DNA of 64,000 nt from the NCBI RefSeq assembly GCF_017948405.1, contig NZ_CP072844.1, positions 2,480,001 through 2,544,000 on the forward strand, read 5' to 3'. Position 1 is the first letter of the stretch. Every line of letters begins with the position of its first letter. This document shows, piece after piece, positions 6,637 to 15,666 of the stretch. The stretch comes from Psychrosphaera aestuarii (GTDB taxonomy: Bacteria; Pseudomonadota; Gammaproteobacteria; Enterobacterales; Alteromonadaceae). A model generated the notes under the pieces. It saw nothing but the letters and a program-made list of their open reading frames with translations. It was not told where the DNA came from and did no database searches. The position numbers were made by a program, and so were the translations under genes.

Positions 6637-8373
6637 TTACATTTTTTCCATTGTCTCAATGCCTAATAAATCTAGACCTTGTTTCATTGTGCGAGACACC
6701 AACAAACTCAATGCTAAACGGCTTTGTTTTGTTTCTTCAGGAACGCCCTCTTTTAACATAGGACAGGCTTCGTAGAATGTCATGAACAAGCTAGCTAGCT
6801 CATAAAGGTAAGTACATAACACATGAGGCGTTAAGTTTTGGCTAACCGCATTCATAACTTCAACAAACTGCAATAGCTTCATTGCTAACGCTTTTTCTTG
6901 AGCTTCTGTGATAACCACGTCCGCTGCAAAGTCTTCGGTATTAATACCCGCTTTACGGAAAATACTTTGTATACGCGCAAATGCGTATTGTAAGTAAGGG
7001 GCCGTATCGCCTTCAAAGCTCAGCATGGTATCCCAATCAAAAATATAATCCGTTGTACGGTTTTTGCTTAAGTCTGCATATTTAATGGCACCAATACCTA
7101 CTTTACGAGCAATCTCTTTTTGCTCTTCCGCTGACAACTCACTATTACGTTCTGCTAAAAGCTTACCAGCGCGCTCAACGGCTTCATCCAACAAATCGGC
7201 CAGTTTTACAGTGCCACCCGTACGAGTTTTAAATGGTTTACCATCTTTACCTAACATCATGCCAAAAGGACCATGCTCATAGGTCGTTTCTTCACGTAAC
7301 AGCCCACCTTTGCGGCCTACAATTTCAGCTTGCTTAAAGTGGAAGGCTTGACGAGCATCGGTGAAGATAATGATTCGATCAGCATCTAAATCAAATGAGC
7401 GATATTTCATGGCTGCTAAATCCGTGGTGGAATATAAGTACCCGCCACCTGATTTCTCAACAATATAAACCGCCGGTTCACCGTCTTTGTTCGCTAACTC
7501 TTCAATGAATACAACTTGTGCACCTTGGTCTTCAACTACTATGCCCTGCTCTTTTAAGTCAGCAACCACACCCGGTAACATTGGGTTATAAGCACTTTCA
7601 CCCATAATGTCATCATTTGTAAGCTTAACGTTCAGCTTCTCGTAGACTTCTTCTGAGTGTTGAATAGACACTTCAATAAACTGCTGCCATAACGCTTTAC
7701 ACTCAGCGTCGCCGCCTTGCAGCTTAACAACATATTCACGAGCACGGTCAGCAAACCCTTCTTCGTCATCAAAACGAACTTTTGCTTCGCGATAAAAGTC
7801 TTCTAAGTCTGACAGTGCCGTTGTTGCAACTTCAGATGCTTGCAACTTGTCTTGTAGATGTGCGATTAGCATACCGAACTGTGTTCCCCAATCACCCATA
7901 TGGTTTTGGCGGATCACATCGTGACCTAAAAACTCAATAACACGAGCAACGGCATCACCTATAATTGTTGAACGAAGGTGGCCAACATGCATTTCTTTCG
8001 CTAGGTTTGGTGATGACAAGTCGACAACCACTTTTTTAGCCAATTCTTTTTCAATGGCTAAACGAGGATCAGCCAGTGCTGTTTCAACTTGTGCGGCTAA
8101 CCACTCTGGACGAAGCTTTACATTAATGAAACCAGGGCCAGCTATTTCCAAGCTTTCAGCCATGTCATCTAGATTTACTTGCTCAACAATCGTCTCTGCA
8201 ATATCACGAGGCTTTTGCTTTAGAATTTTAGCCAGGGCCATTGCCCCGTTAAATTGATATTCACCAAATTCAGGTCGAGTACTGCGAGCCAAAGGTGCTG
8301 GTGCGCCTTCTGCGCCTTCAATGTTGCTTAATGCTTGTTTAAATCTGTCTTGAACTAATTGAAATACATTCAT
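6637..8373 (-). CDS. argS: Arginyl-tRNA synthetase
   Basis: Charges tRNA-Arg with arginine in the cytoplasm. The 578 residues match the usual class Ia length. An N-terminal Add-1 domain (about 1-85) is followed by the catalytic domain with the HIGH-type motif in SSPNLAKEMHVGHLRST, the KMSK-equivalent loop KDGKPFKTRTGGTVKL, and a C-terminal anticodon-binding helical domain ending GIETMEKM. It lies 16 bases downstream of prfC on the same strand, so the two translation genes probably share a transcript, ended by the terminator at 6551-6577. Confidence 0.97.
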   Translation of the reverse strand: MNVFQLVQDRFKQALSNIEGAEGAPAPLARSTRPEFGEYQFNGAMALAKILKQKPRDIAETIVEQVNLDDMAESLEIAGPGFINVKLRPEWLAAQVETALADPRLAIEKELAKKVVVDLSSPNLAKEMHVGHLRSTIIGDAVARVIEFLGHDVIRQNHMGDWGTQFGMLIAHLQDKLQASEVATTALSDLEDFYREAKVRFDDEEGFADRAREYVVKLQGGDAECKALWQQFIEVSIQHSEEVYEKLNVKLTNDDIMGESAYNPMLPGVVADLKEQGIVVEDQGAQVVFIEELANKDGEPAVYIVEKSGGGYLYSTTDLAAMKYRSFDLDADRIIIFTDARQAFHFKQAEIVGRKGGLLREETTYEHGPFGMMLGKDGKPFKTRTGGTVKLADLLDEAVERAGKLLAERNSELSAEEQKEIARKVGIGAIKYADLSKNRTTDYIFDWDTMLSFEGDTAPYLQYAFARIQSIFRKAGINTEDFAADVVITEAQEKALAMKLLQFVEVMNAVSQNLTPHVLCTYLYELASLFMTFYEACPMLKEGVPEETKQSRLALSLLVSRTMKQGLDLLGIETMEKM

Positions 8374-8389
8374 TTTCTTTAGTGCCTAA

Positions 8390-9973
8390 TTAGTGTTCAC
8401 GAGTTTCTAAGAAACGTACATCTGGGTAGCGTTCCATTGATAAATTTAGGTTTACTCTTGTTGGAGCAATGTACGACAAGCTATCGCCGCCATCCAGCGC
8501 AAGGTTTGAGGCGCATTTGCGTCGAAATTCGTCGAGCTTTTTCTCATCGTCACACTCTATCCAGCGCGCCGTTGCAACGTTCACGTTTTCATAGATCGCT
8601 TCAACGTTGTATTCAGACTTAAGGCGTTGAACAACAACATCAAACTGAAGAACACCTACCGCGCCCACAATCAAGTCGTTGTTTTCTAGTGGACGGAATA
8701 CCTGTACGGCACCTTCTTCTGATAATTGAATAAGGCCTTTTAATAATTGCTTTTGCTTCAAAGGATCTTTAAGACGAATACGACGGAATAATTCAGGCGC
8801 GAAGTTCGGAATGCCGCTGAACTTAAATGATTCGCCGTGAGTAAAGGTATCACCAATTTTGATCGTGCCGTGGTTATGCAAACCAATGATGTCACCTGGC
8901 CATGCTTCTTCAACTTGCGCACGGTCACCGGCAACAAAAGTCAGTGCGTCAGAAATTCGAACATCTTTACCAAGACGAACGTGCTTCATTTTCATGCCTT
9001 TTTCATATTTACCCGATACGATTCGCATAAACGCAACTCTGTCACGATGTTTAGGGTCCATATTGGCTTGGATTTTAAATACAAAACCACTGAAACCTTC
9101 TTCATCTGCCGAAACAGCTCGTTCATTGGTTTCACGAGGCATAGGCGTTGGAGCCCATTCCGTTAAACCGTCTAGCATGTGATCTACACCAAAGTTACCT
9201 AAAGCCGTACCAAAAAATACTGGTGTTAATTCGCCCGCTAAAAACATTTCATGGTCAAATTCGTGTGAAGCACCAACGACTAACTCTAACTCTTCACGAA
9301 GTTGCTCAGCTAAATCTTCGCCAATTGCAACGTCAACTTCAGGATTATCAATTCCTTTTACCGTGCGAACTTCTTGGATTGTGTGACCTTGGCCTGTGGC
9401 ATATAAAATAACTTCATCACGTAGAATGTGGTAAACACCTTTGAACAATTTACCGCAACCAATTGGCCATGTAATAGGCGCACATGCAATTTTTAATTCA
9501 GATTCAACTTCATCCATGACTTCCATTGGATCACGTATATCGCGGTCTAATTTGTTCATGAACGTTATGATTGGTGTATCACGAAGTCGCGTTACTTCCA
9601 TTAGCTTACGTGTTCGATCTTCAACACCTTTAGCCGTATCAATAACCATTAAGCATGAATCAACCGCAGTTAAAGTACGGTACGTATCTTCAGAGAAGTC
9701 TTCGTGCCCAGGAGTATCAAGTAGATTGACCAAACAATCGTTATATGGGAACTGCATAACCGACGTTGTAATTGAAATACCACGGTCTTTTTCCATTTCC
9801 ATCCAGTCAGACTTTGCATGCTGGTTTGAACCACGACCTTTAACCGTACCAGCTGTTTGAAGATGTTGTCCGAACAACAATACCTTTTCGGTGATGGTTG
9901 TTTTACCGGCATCCGGGTGCGAGATGATCGCGAATGTGCGTCGAATGTCGACTTGCTGTTGTTGCGCAGACAT
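8390..9973 (-). CDS. prfC: Peptide chain release factor 3
   Basis: A translational GTPase that removes RF1/RF2 from ribosomes after termination. The 527 residues contain G1 [13 protein letters not shown], switch residues [14 protein letters not shown]3 [14 protein letters not shown] and G4 NKLDR, followed by domains II and III typical of RF3 (EF-G-like, without domain IV). Length matches E. coli RF3 (529). It has its own promoter at 10028-10055 and is followed closely by argS. Confidence 0.97.
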   Translation of the reverse strand: MSAQQQQVDIRRTFAIISHPDAGKTTITEKVLLFGQHLQTAGTVKGRGSNQHAKSDWMEMEKDRGISITTSVMQFPYNDCLVNLLDTPGHEDFSEDTYRTLTAVDSCLMVIDTAKGVEDRTRKLMEVTRLRDTPIITFMNKLDRDIRDPMEVMDEVESELKIACAPITWPIGCGKLFKGVYHILRDEVILYATGQGHTIQEVRTVKGIDNPEVDVAIGEDLAEQLREELELVVGASHEFDHEMFLAGELTPVFFGTALGNFGVDHMLDGLTEWAPTPMPRETNERAVSADEEGFSGFVFKIQANMDPKHRDRVAFMRIVSGKYEKGMKMKHVRLGKDVRISDALTFVAGDRAQVEEAWPGDIIGLHNHGTIKIGDTFTHGESFKFSGIPNFAPELFRRIRLKDPLKQKQLLKGLIQLSEEGAVQVFRPLENNDLIVGAVGVLQFDVVVQRLKSEYNVEAIYENVNVATARWIECDDEKKLDEFRRKCASNLALDGGDSLSYIAPTRVNLNLSMERYPDVRFLETREH

Positions 9974-10027
9974 GCAAATTACCTGTTTTTAAATGGATCG
10001 AAAAAGAGAATAAAATTTTAGCCGCGC

Positions 10028-10055
10028 ATTATAGCCGAATTACGATTAAAAGTAA
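10028..10055 (-). promoter_or_regulatory. Probable prfC promoter
   Basis: On the minus strand TATAAT (10028-10033) is preceded by TTACTT (10050-10055) with a 16-base spacer. The start point would lie about 50 bases before the prfC ATG. The -10 is perfect; the -35 matches only in part. Confidence 0.5.
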
Positions 10056-10159
10056 GGCGAAGAGTGCCCATAACTTCGATTTTTATGGCGTTAGTTTTCG
10101 CTTTGTAAAAAGCCGTGTATCATCTAGCCTTTGGTCAAATAACTTATAGAGCAATACGT

Positions 10160-12262
10160 TTGAAACTCACTTTTTTGATTACTATTTTTTTAAGTTCCTT
10201 TTTGCTATTTGCTGTTCAACCAATGTATGCAAAATTGCTGTTACCTAATTTAGGTGGTGGTAGTAGTGTTTGGACCGCATGTTTGTTATTTTTTCAAACC
10301 ATATTGCTAGCTGGGTATTTATACTCATTCTTAATCAGTAAGCTTAAGTCTACTGCTCTCCAAGCCAAAGCACACGCCATTTTTGTGTTGATTGCAGCAA
10401 CGCTTATGCCAATATCAAATGAGTGGTCTCAATCAGCATTTATTGAACTCCAATCACCGTTTTGGAACATTTTTTCGTTACTCTTTTTTAGCATCGGCAT
10501 TCCCTATTTTGTCTTGTCAGCAACCGCACCATTGATACAACATTGGTTCGGCCAAACTGAATATAAGTCACAGACCTACAAGCTATATTCAGTTTCTAAC
10601 ATTGCCGCTTTACTCGCTTTATTTAGCTATCCATTTTTAATTGAATATCAACTCACGTTAAACCAACAAACAGCCTACTGGTCAATTGCTTACCTTGCGT
10701 TCACTGTTGTTATCAGCATGAGCATTTTTACCGTCTACAAGCAGAGTAAAATATCGTTGAGTAATGTTCATAGTGATTTGAACAACCGGGATGAACCAGC
10801 AGGCACGGGACAGCAACAAAAGGTAGAATCACAAAGCGCTGGATACTTAACGATGGTCACTTGGTTTTTATTGTCCGCGACCGGCGTTATATTATTAGTG
10901 GCTACCACTAGTAAAATGACACAAAACATTCCGCCAATTCCATTTCTATGGATTATGCCTCTGGCCCTTTATTTGTTAACTTTTATATTAACTTTCCACG
11001 ATGAACGGATTTACGTTAGATGGTATTGGCTTGTTACCTTCGCCGTGTGTTCACTCATTGCATTACTGTTATTTTTTATCGGCACCCATTTTGGCGTTAT
11101 TTCTCAGATTGTGTTGTATTTAATAGCAATGTTTGTTGCTACTATGATTTGTCACGGTGAGCTTGTTAAAACAAAACCTCAGACTAATCAACTTACCTTG
11201 TTTTACCTTATTTTATCTGCCGGTGGATGCGCGGGAAGTATATTTGCATCTATTATTGCTACCGAAATTTTCAGCTTATATTACGAGTTTATTGTTGGGT
11301 TTGCGGCCGTTTTTGCGTTTACCGCGTTATCAATTTTTGCAAACAAAATGAATCACTCTAATGACGGAAAAGTCGCTGTAGCCAGTCTATTTGGTTTAGG
11401 CATTTTCACCGCCTTTTTCTTATTTTTAAATAGTCAATTTAATCAATTTAATGTTTACGAGACTCGCAGCTTTTACGGCACATTAGCGGTCAAAGACTTA
11501 ACACTTTTAAAACAACCTGAACGAAGATTAGTTGATGGATATACATCGCATGGTGCTCAAAGGCTGACCACTGAAGCAGACAACCGTCATTTAGAGCCAC
11601 TTAGTTATTATCGACCAGACTCTGGTATTGGTTTGCTGTTACAAACACCGTATTTTAAAAGCAAACCAAATAATGTAGGTTTAATTGGGTTAGGGGTTGG
11701 TGCATTAGCTTATTATGGCCAACCTAACGACACCTACACTTTTTACGAACTCAACCCTGATGTTGCTGATGTTGCATTGCGTTATTTCGACTATTTAAAT
11801 TCGTCTAAAGCCAGCACGGCGATTAAGTTGGGTGATGCCAGAATAACGTTAGAGCAAGAAATGACAATGGATGATCGGCAAGCCTTCGACTTACTGGTTG
11901 TGGATGCATTTTCAAGTGACTCAATTCCAGTGCATCTATTAACGAAGGAAGCTATTGATTTATATCGGCACCATTTGTCTGAACAAGGCCTTTTAGCATT
12001 TCACATATCAAACAGCTATTTAGACTTAAAGCCAGTAATGCGAAGTATTGCAGCACAACTATCGATGACAGCACTATATTTTAGAGCGGAGTCTGAGCAA
12101 AGCGATATTCACACGACTGAATGGGTAATATTCACTAATGACCCAGGCTATTTAAAAGATCGTCGTATTAACAACGCCGCATCGCTAGAACTTATGCAGC
12201 CTGGTATCAGTGTGTCTTGGACCGATGATTTCTCAAGTTTGTTGTCTGTAATGAAGTGGTAA
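10160..12262 (+). CDS. Membrane-fused spermidine-synthase-like protein
   Basis: A fused protein of about 700 residues. The N-terminal half has roughly ten to twelve transmembrane helices (FLSSFLLFAVQPMYAKLLLPNLGGGSSVWTA... and onward to about residue 430). The cytoplasmic C-terminal half has an aminopropyltransferase-type Rossmann domain with GLIGLGVGALAYYG as the SAM-like binding loop, FYELNPDVADVA, and VVDAFSSDSIPVHLLTKEA where spermidine synthases carry their catalytic aspartates. I prefer the TTG at 10160 over the GTG at 10115 because MKLTFLITIFLSSFLLF matches the way this family starts. The substrate is unknown; whether it makes polyamines is unproven. It is monocistronic and divergent from prfC. 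Confidence 0.8.
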   Translation: MKLTFLITIFLSSFLLFAVQPMYAKLLLPNLGGGSSVWTACLLFFQTILLAGYLYSFLISKLKSTALQAKAHAIFVLIAATLMPISNEWSQSAFIELQSPFWNIFSLLFFSIGIPYFVLSATAPLIQHWFGQTEYKSQTYKLYSVSNIAALLALFSYPFLIEYQLTLNQQTAYWSIAYLAFTVVISMSIFTVYKQSKISLSNVHSDLNNRDEPAGTGQQQKVESQSAGYLTMVTWFLLSATGVILLVATTSKMTQNIPPIPFLWIMPLALYLLTFILTFHDERIYVRWYWLVTFAVCSLIALLLFFIGTHFGVISQIVLYLIAMFVATMICHGELVKTKPQTNQLTLFYLILSAGGCAGSIFASIIATEIFSLYYEFIVGFAAVFAFTALSIFANKMNHSNDGKVAVASLFGLGIFTAFFLFLNSQFNQFNVYETRSFYGTLAVKDLTLLKQPERRLVDGYTSHGAQRLTTEADNRHLEPLSYYRPDSGIGLLLQTPYFKSKPNNVGLIGLGVGALAYYGQPNDTYTFYELNPDVADVALRYFDYLNSSKASTAIKLGDARITLEQEMTMDDRQAFDLLVVDAFSSDSIPVHLLTKEAIDLYRHHLSEQGLLAFHISNSYLDLKPVMRSIAAQLSMTALYFRAESEQSDIHTTEWVIFTNDPGYLKDRRINNAASLELMQPGISVSWTDDFSSLLSVMKW

Positions 12263-12286
12263 TTTAGGATTATTAGCGGCTGACGG

Positions 12287-12748
12287 CTACAGTACTTTTT
12301 TCATCGACAAGGCATGCTCTTTTTCAGAGCTATTGGGCACAGAGTAATAGTTTTTTCTAAGACTCTGTGTTTCAAAGCCCAAAGACTGATAAAGTGCCAC
12401 TGCTGGCAGGTTTGACTCTCGAACCTCTAACCATATTTCTTCGGCGTTTATACTATTTGCATGTTCAAATAAGTTTGCCATTAATGTTCGGCTGTGCCCC
12501 TGCCCTTGGTAGTCTTCTGAAATACAAATGTTTTCCAACGACACTTCTCCAGCAACGTGATCAGAAAAGTAATATCCTATTAATTGATACTGCTTTTTTT
12601 CTACTTTAAATAGCCCTACATTGTGACTTCTTGGGCCAAAGCTCTGATTCACGATTCGTTCGGTCCAGGGCGCCAAATGGGCCTTCAATTCAATTTCCAT
12701 TATCTCTGCGATATGCGAGTGGTTAAGGGGTTCTAGGCGGGTTTTCAT
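12287..12748 (-). CDS. rimI: Ribosomal protein S18 alanine N-acetyltransferase
   Basis: A GNAT-fold acetyltransferase of 153 residues. The acetyl-CoA loop is in CISEDYQGQGHSRTLMANLFEHA and the C-terminal strand is WLEVRESNLPAVALYQSLGFETQSLRKNYY, very like RimI, which acetylates the N-terminal alanine of S18. It follows holD with a one-base overlap (TAATG), reproducing the holD-rimI pair of other Gammaproteobacteria. This context raises confidence over a generic GNAT call. Confidence 0.9.
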   Translation of the reverse strand: MKTRLEPLNHSHIAEIMEIELKAHLAPWTERIVNQSFGPRSHNVGLFKVEKKQYQLIGYYFSDHVAGEVSLENICISEDYQGQGHSRTLMANLFEHANSINAEEIWLEVRESNLPAVALYQSLGFETQSLRKNYYSVPNSSEKEHALSMKKVL

Positions 12749-13116
12749 TATGAGGCTGACGTTGCTTTAACAATTTCTTGTAGCTTATCCCAAATTTGTT
12801 TTTTATGAGCTATTGATAGCTTTTCAAATGGGGCCGTTATTAGTTGTGTTTTAGTCGCTATCACTCTTGTTGTTCTGGCCTCAACCAACCATACAAAATG
12901 CTCAGTTAACTGAATTTTGTTGCCATCGACTTTTAAGGCAGGAAATAGCACCTTTAAGTCATTTAATAACGCCTGAGGCAATTCAATATGGCTAGTAGTT
13001 TCACTTACTTCTATAGAGGCAAAATCATGCTTGGGCGACTTTTCAGGCTCTGTTTTTAAAAACTGGATGCCCAGCTTTTTTAAGCAGTCTATTTGGTGAG
13101 TTGTAAACACTGGCAA
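12748..13116 (-). CDS. holD: DNA polymerase III psi subunit
   Basis: A 122-residue protein of low overall conservation. The N-terminus (TTHQIDCLKKLGIQFL) and C-terminus (FEKLSIAHKKQIWDKLQEI) match the pattern of HolD, which links the clamp loader to SSB through chi. Assignment rests mainly on these ends and on its position directly before rimI. The frame opens with TTG at 13116; a GTG two codons later (13110) is equally possible, and neither has a strong ribosome binding site. Confidence 0.8.
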   Translation of the reverse strand: MPVFTTHQIDCLKKLGIQFLKTEPEKSPKHDFASIEVSETTSHIELPQALLNDLKVLFPALKVDGNKIQLTEHFVWLVEARTTRVIATKTQLITAPFEKLSIAHKKQIWDKLQEIVKATSAS

Positions 13117-13195
13117 ACCGATATTGAAATAAAAACTGATGATATCGAATTATGCTGATTTCAACCAATTATTTTTGTCTCCAAATCTCAGATAC

Positions 13196-13218
13196 AAAAA
13201 AACCGCTTCAGTGAGCGG
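13196..13218 (-). terminator. Terminator of tRNA-Trp
   Basis: On the minus strand CCGCT/AGCGG form a 5-base stem with a 6-base loop, followed at once by seven T residues (plus-strand A-run 13196-13202). It lies 20 bases past the CCA end of the tRNA. Confidence 0.8.
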
Positions 13219-13237
13219 CCTATTGTTTACTTTGACT

Positions 13238-13314
13238 TGGCAGGGGCGGAGGGACTCGAACCCCCAACCATCGGTTTTGGAGACCGCTGTTCTACCAATT
13301 GGAACTACGCCCCT
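13238..13314 (-). tRNA. tRNA-Trp (anticodon CCA)
   Basis: The minus strand folds as a cloverleaf of 77 bases including an encoded CCA. The acceptor stem is AGGGGCG/CGCCCCT, the D stem GTTC/GAAC, the anticodon loop CTCCAAA with anticodon CCA, and the T arm GGGGG-TTCGAGT-CCCTC. It closely matches E. coli tRNA-Trp. The outer anticodon-stem pair is a G-A mismatch. It is the only tRNA here and has its own promoter and terminator. Confidence 0.97.
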
Positions 13315-13330
13315 GCATCAAAGTCCGGCA

Positions 13331-13358
13331 ATTATACTGTGCCTTTGATTAAGGTAAA
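13331..13358 (-). promoter_or_regulatory. Promoter of tRNA-Trp
   Basis: On the minus strand TTTACC (13353-13358) and TATAAT (13331-13336) are separated by 16 bases. The start point would be about ten bases before the mature 5' end at 13314, as expected for a short tRNA leader. Confidence 0.65.
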
Positions 13359-13454
13359 GAGGATTTTTGAATTAATTTGAGGATTCCCGCCTGTTCGGAC
13401 ATTTAATGAACAAAGTCTGGACCTAAACGCCATTTAATTTAAAACTGAGTGAGT

Positions 13455-13460
13455 TATAAT
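13455..13460 (+). promoter_or_regulatory. Minus-10 element of rlmA
   Basis: A perfect TATAAT lies 34 bases before the rlmA ATG. The region 17 bases further upstream is only weakly -35-like. Its position means an in-frame GTG at 13449 lies upstream of the transcript start, which supports the ATG at 13494. Confidence 0.5.
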
Positions 13461-13493
13461 TCTTTTGCCTTTAATTATTTAAAAAGTCTCTAC

Positions 13494-14315
13494 ATGAATG
13501 ACCAACCAAAATTTAGCTGCCCTATTTGTTCAGCAGACTTAGTCAAAACAGATAAAACGCTAAAATGCGCATCGAATCATAGTTTCGATTATGCAAAAGA
13601 AGGTTACGTCAACTTGTTGCCTGTGCAGCTTAAGAAGTCACTTAATCCAGGTGATGATTTGAATATGGTTATTGCTCGTCGCGAATTTTTGCAACTTGGC
13701 CATTATGAATTTATGCGTAACAAACTTATTGAGCTTGTTACCGAAAATGCCCCACAACTGATCGTTGACCTCGGGTGCGGGGAAGGTTATTACACCAGCG
13801 AAATTAAAGCGCAGCAAAAAGCGACTTCAGTTTATGGGATTGATATTTCTAAATCAGCCGTAAAATATGCCGCCAAACGAAATAAAGAGGTGCATTATGC
13901 AGTTGCAACAAATGCCCATTTACCCTTTTCTGACAAATCTGTAGATCTTATTGTTAACGTTTTCGCCCCTTTAATTGGAAAAGAGTGCCAGCGAATTTTA
14001 GATAACAATGGAAAGATTTTAGCGGTTTCACCGGGCCCAAGCCATTTATTGGAAATAAAACAGGTTATTTACCCAACAGCCGAGTTACATGAAGCCCCTC
14101 GCCCACCGGAGTTTTTTGAAAATAGTGCCAGTTGGAATGTTAAAAACACTATTACTATTAGTAGCTCTGAGCAACTAAATAACTTACTTACCATGACTCC
14201 GTTTGGCTGGAAAACCAGTGAGGAAAGTTTACAGAAACTACAAGCGTTATTACCGCTAACTGTTACACTGGATTTCATTATTTCACAATATATACCAAAC
14301 GCTTCTCTTAACTGA
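13494..14315 (+). CDS. rlmA: 23S rRNA (guanine-745-N1)-methyltransferase
   Basis: Methylates G745 in helix 35 of 23S rRNA. The 273 residues begin with a zinc ribbon (CPICSADL...LKCASNHSFD), then the RlmA signature AKEGYVNLLPVQLKKSLNPGD. The Rossmann SAM domain follows with VDLGCGEGYYTSEI, VYGIDISKSAVKYAAKR and NVFAPL. The longer frame from a GTG at 13449 is rejected because the probable -10 element lies inside it and the family starts close to the zinc ribbon. Confidence 0.95.
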   Translation: MNDQPKFSCPICSADLVKTDKTLKCASNHSFDYAKEGYVNLLPVQLKKSLNPGDDLNMVIARREFLQLGHYEFMRNKLIELVTENAPQLIVDLGCGEGYYTSEIKAQQKATSVYGIDISKSAVKYAAKRNKEVHYAVATNAHLPFSDKSVDLIVNVFAPLIGKECQRILDNNGKILAVSPGPSHLLEIKQVIYPTAELHEAPRPPEFFENSASWNVKNTITISSSEQLNNLLTMTPFGWKTSEESLQKLQALLPLTVTLDFIISQYIPNASLN

Positions 14316-14371
14316 TCGGTTAACGTTGGCAAGGCGTAAAACGGATTAGTTTAATTATAAGGAAAAGTAAC

Positions 14372-14902
14372 ATGTTACAAAGACTCGTAAACACAATAAC
14401 ACTCGCTGCAACATTGATATTTAGCGCCTCTTCCCTGGCATCATTAAAAGTCGGTGATCAAGCGCCTGATTTCACCATGCAAGGTAGTGACGGCAAAACT
14501 TACTCATTATCAGATTACAAAGGTAAACAAAACGTGGTACTAGCTTGGTTCCCGAAAGCCTTTACATCTGGCTGTACAATTGAATGTAAATCACTAGCTG
14601 AAAATGGTCATTTATTAAAGAACTTCAACGCACAGTATTTCATGGCAAGTACCGATGATGTTTCTGATAACAAAAGATTTGCGCAAGAAACAAAAGCCGA
14701 CTTCCCATTACTAAGCGATCCAAAAGGTGAAGTTGCAGAAGCGTATGATGTCAGTTTTATGGGTTACGCAAAACGTCACACTTTTTACATAGACAAAACG
14801 GGTAAAATCGTGATGATAGATAAAAATGTTCGCCCTGCTAGCTCAGCGGAAGATATGGCGAAGTATATGAAAATGCTAAGTTTTGAGGCAGTTAGTGACT
14901 AA
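14372..14902 (+). CDS. Exported Bcp-type peroxiredoxin
   Basis: This 176-residue thiol peroxidase has an N-terminal signal peptide (about 1-23, [14 protein letters not shown]) followed by the thioredoxin-fold AhpC/TSA domain. The peroxidatic cysteine is in [15 protein letters not shown], with a second cysteine five residues later as in BCP enzymes. Most BCP proteins are cytoplasmic; this one should act in the periplasm, reducing peroxides. AAGGA precedes the ATG. Its last eight bases overlap the start of the methyltransferase gene, so the two are co-translated. Confidence 0.88.
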   Translation: MLQRLVNTITLAATLIFSASSLASLKVGDQAPDFTMQGSDGKTYSLSDYKGKQNVVLAWFPKAFTSGCTIECKSLAENGHLLKNFNAQYFMASTDDVSDNKRFAQETKADFPLLSDPKGEVAEAYDVSFMGYAKRHTFYIDKTGKIVMIDKNVRPASSAEDMAKYMKMLSFEAVSD

Positions 14903-15614
14903 ACAGCCCCAACATACATGCCCATTGTGCGACCACCTCGAGGTCGCACACTTCTATAAAGACAAACGCCGAGATTATTTTCAATGCCAACAATGTAAGT
15001 TGGTATTTGTGCCGAAACCCTTTCACTTAAATTCTGAAAATGAAAAAGCAGAATATGATAAGCACGATAACCAACTTGAAGACATAGGCTATTTAGGCTT
15101 TTTGAGTCGGGTTGCGAAACCTGTAATTACGAAACTTAGCAACGCTGATATCGCCGAATGTTTTGCTAATAATAATCGAACGACTAATGATTTTTATAAT
15201 AGCCTCGCTGAGATTGAAGGCTTAGATTTTGGCTGTGGACCGGGACCAGCTCTGGCTACGGAGCTATCAAGACTTGGTTTTAAAATGTCCCTTTATGATA
15301 TTTATTACCACGACGACAAATCTAATTTAAATCGACAATATGATTTTGTTACTTGTACTGAAGTCGTTGAACACTTTAATGAGCCAGCAACCGGCATTAC
15401 ACTGCTTTATAATCTAGTTAAACCCGGCGGTATGCTGGCAATAATGACAAAGCTAGTAATAAGTCAGCAACGCTTTAAGCATTGGCATTATAAAAATGAT
15501 CCGACACACATCAGCTTTTTTAGCGAAGATACCTTTTCTTACATCGCGCAACATTACAATTTAGAACTTGAGTTCAAAGATCAAGACGTCATATTATTAA
15601 AAAAGCCCGCATAA
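14895..15614 (+). CDS. Class I SAM-dependent methyltransferase with zinc-ribbon N-terminus
   Basis: A protein of about 239 residues. An N-terminal metal-binding module (CPLC...[12 protein letters not shown]) precedes a Rossmann methyltransferase domain with [15 protein letters not shown] and [12 protein letters not shown], then a conserved downstream block ([14 protein letters not shown]) seen in the Methyltransf_23 group. The substrate is unknown. I start it at the GTG at 14895, overlapping the peroxiredoxin stop, rather than the TTG four codons earlier. A terminator hairpin overlaps its stop codon. Confidence 0.8.
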   Translation: MTKQPQHTCPLCDHLEVAHFYKDKRRDYFQCQQCKLVFVPKPFHLNSENEKAEYDKHDNQLEDIGYLGFLSRVAKPVITKLSNADIAECFANNNRTTNDFYNSLAEIEGLDFGCGPGPALATELSRLGFKMSLYDIYYHDDKSNLNRQYDFVTCTEVVEHFNEPATGITLLYNLVKPGGMLAIMTKLVISQQRFKHWHYKNDPTHISFFSEDTFSYIAQHYNLELEFKDQDVILLKKPA

Positions 15615-15625
15615 CGGGCTTCTTG
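15603..15625 (+). terminator. Terminator of the methyltransferase transcript
   Basis: AAGCCCG/CGGGCTT (15603-15609 and 15615-15621) form a 7-base stem around a 5-base loop that contains part of the stop codon. An imperfect T-rich tail (TCTTGTT) follows. On the other side is an A-run, so it may also end feoB. Confidence 0.6.
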
Positions 15626-15666
15626 TTATAAAAACAAATTTAGTCCCAATGACCGTTTATTCGTCG

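Noticed and set aside
8437..9860. Plus-strand open frames across argS and prfC
   Set aside because: They are antisense to strongly conserved translation genes and lack recognisable products.
13139..13348. Open frame with SNPQPSVLETAVLPIGTTPL
   Set aside because: This is the antisense of tRNA-Trp and its terminator; such frames are well-known tRNA artefacts.
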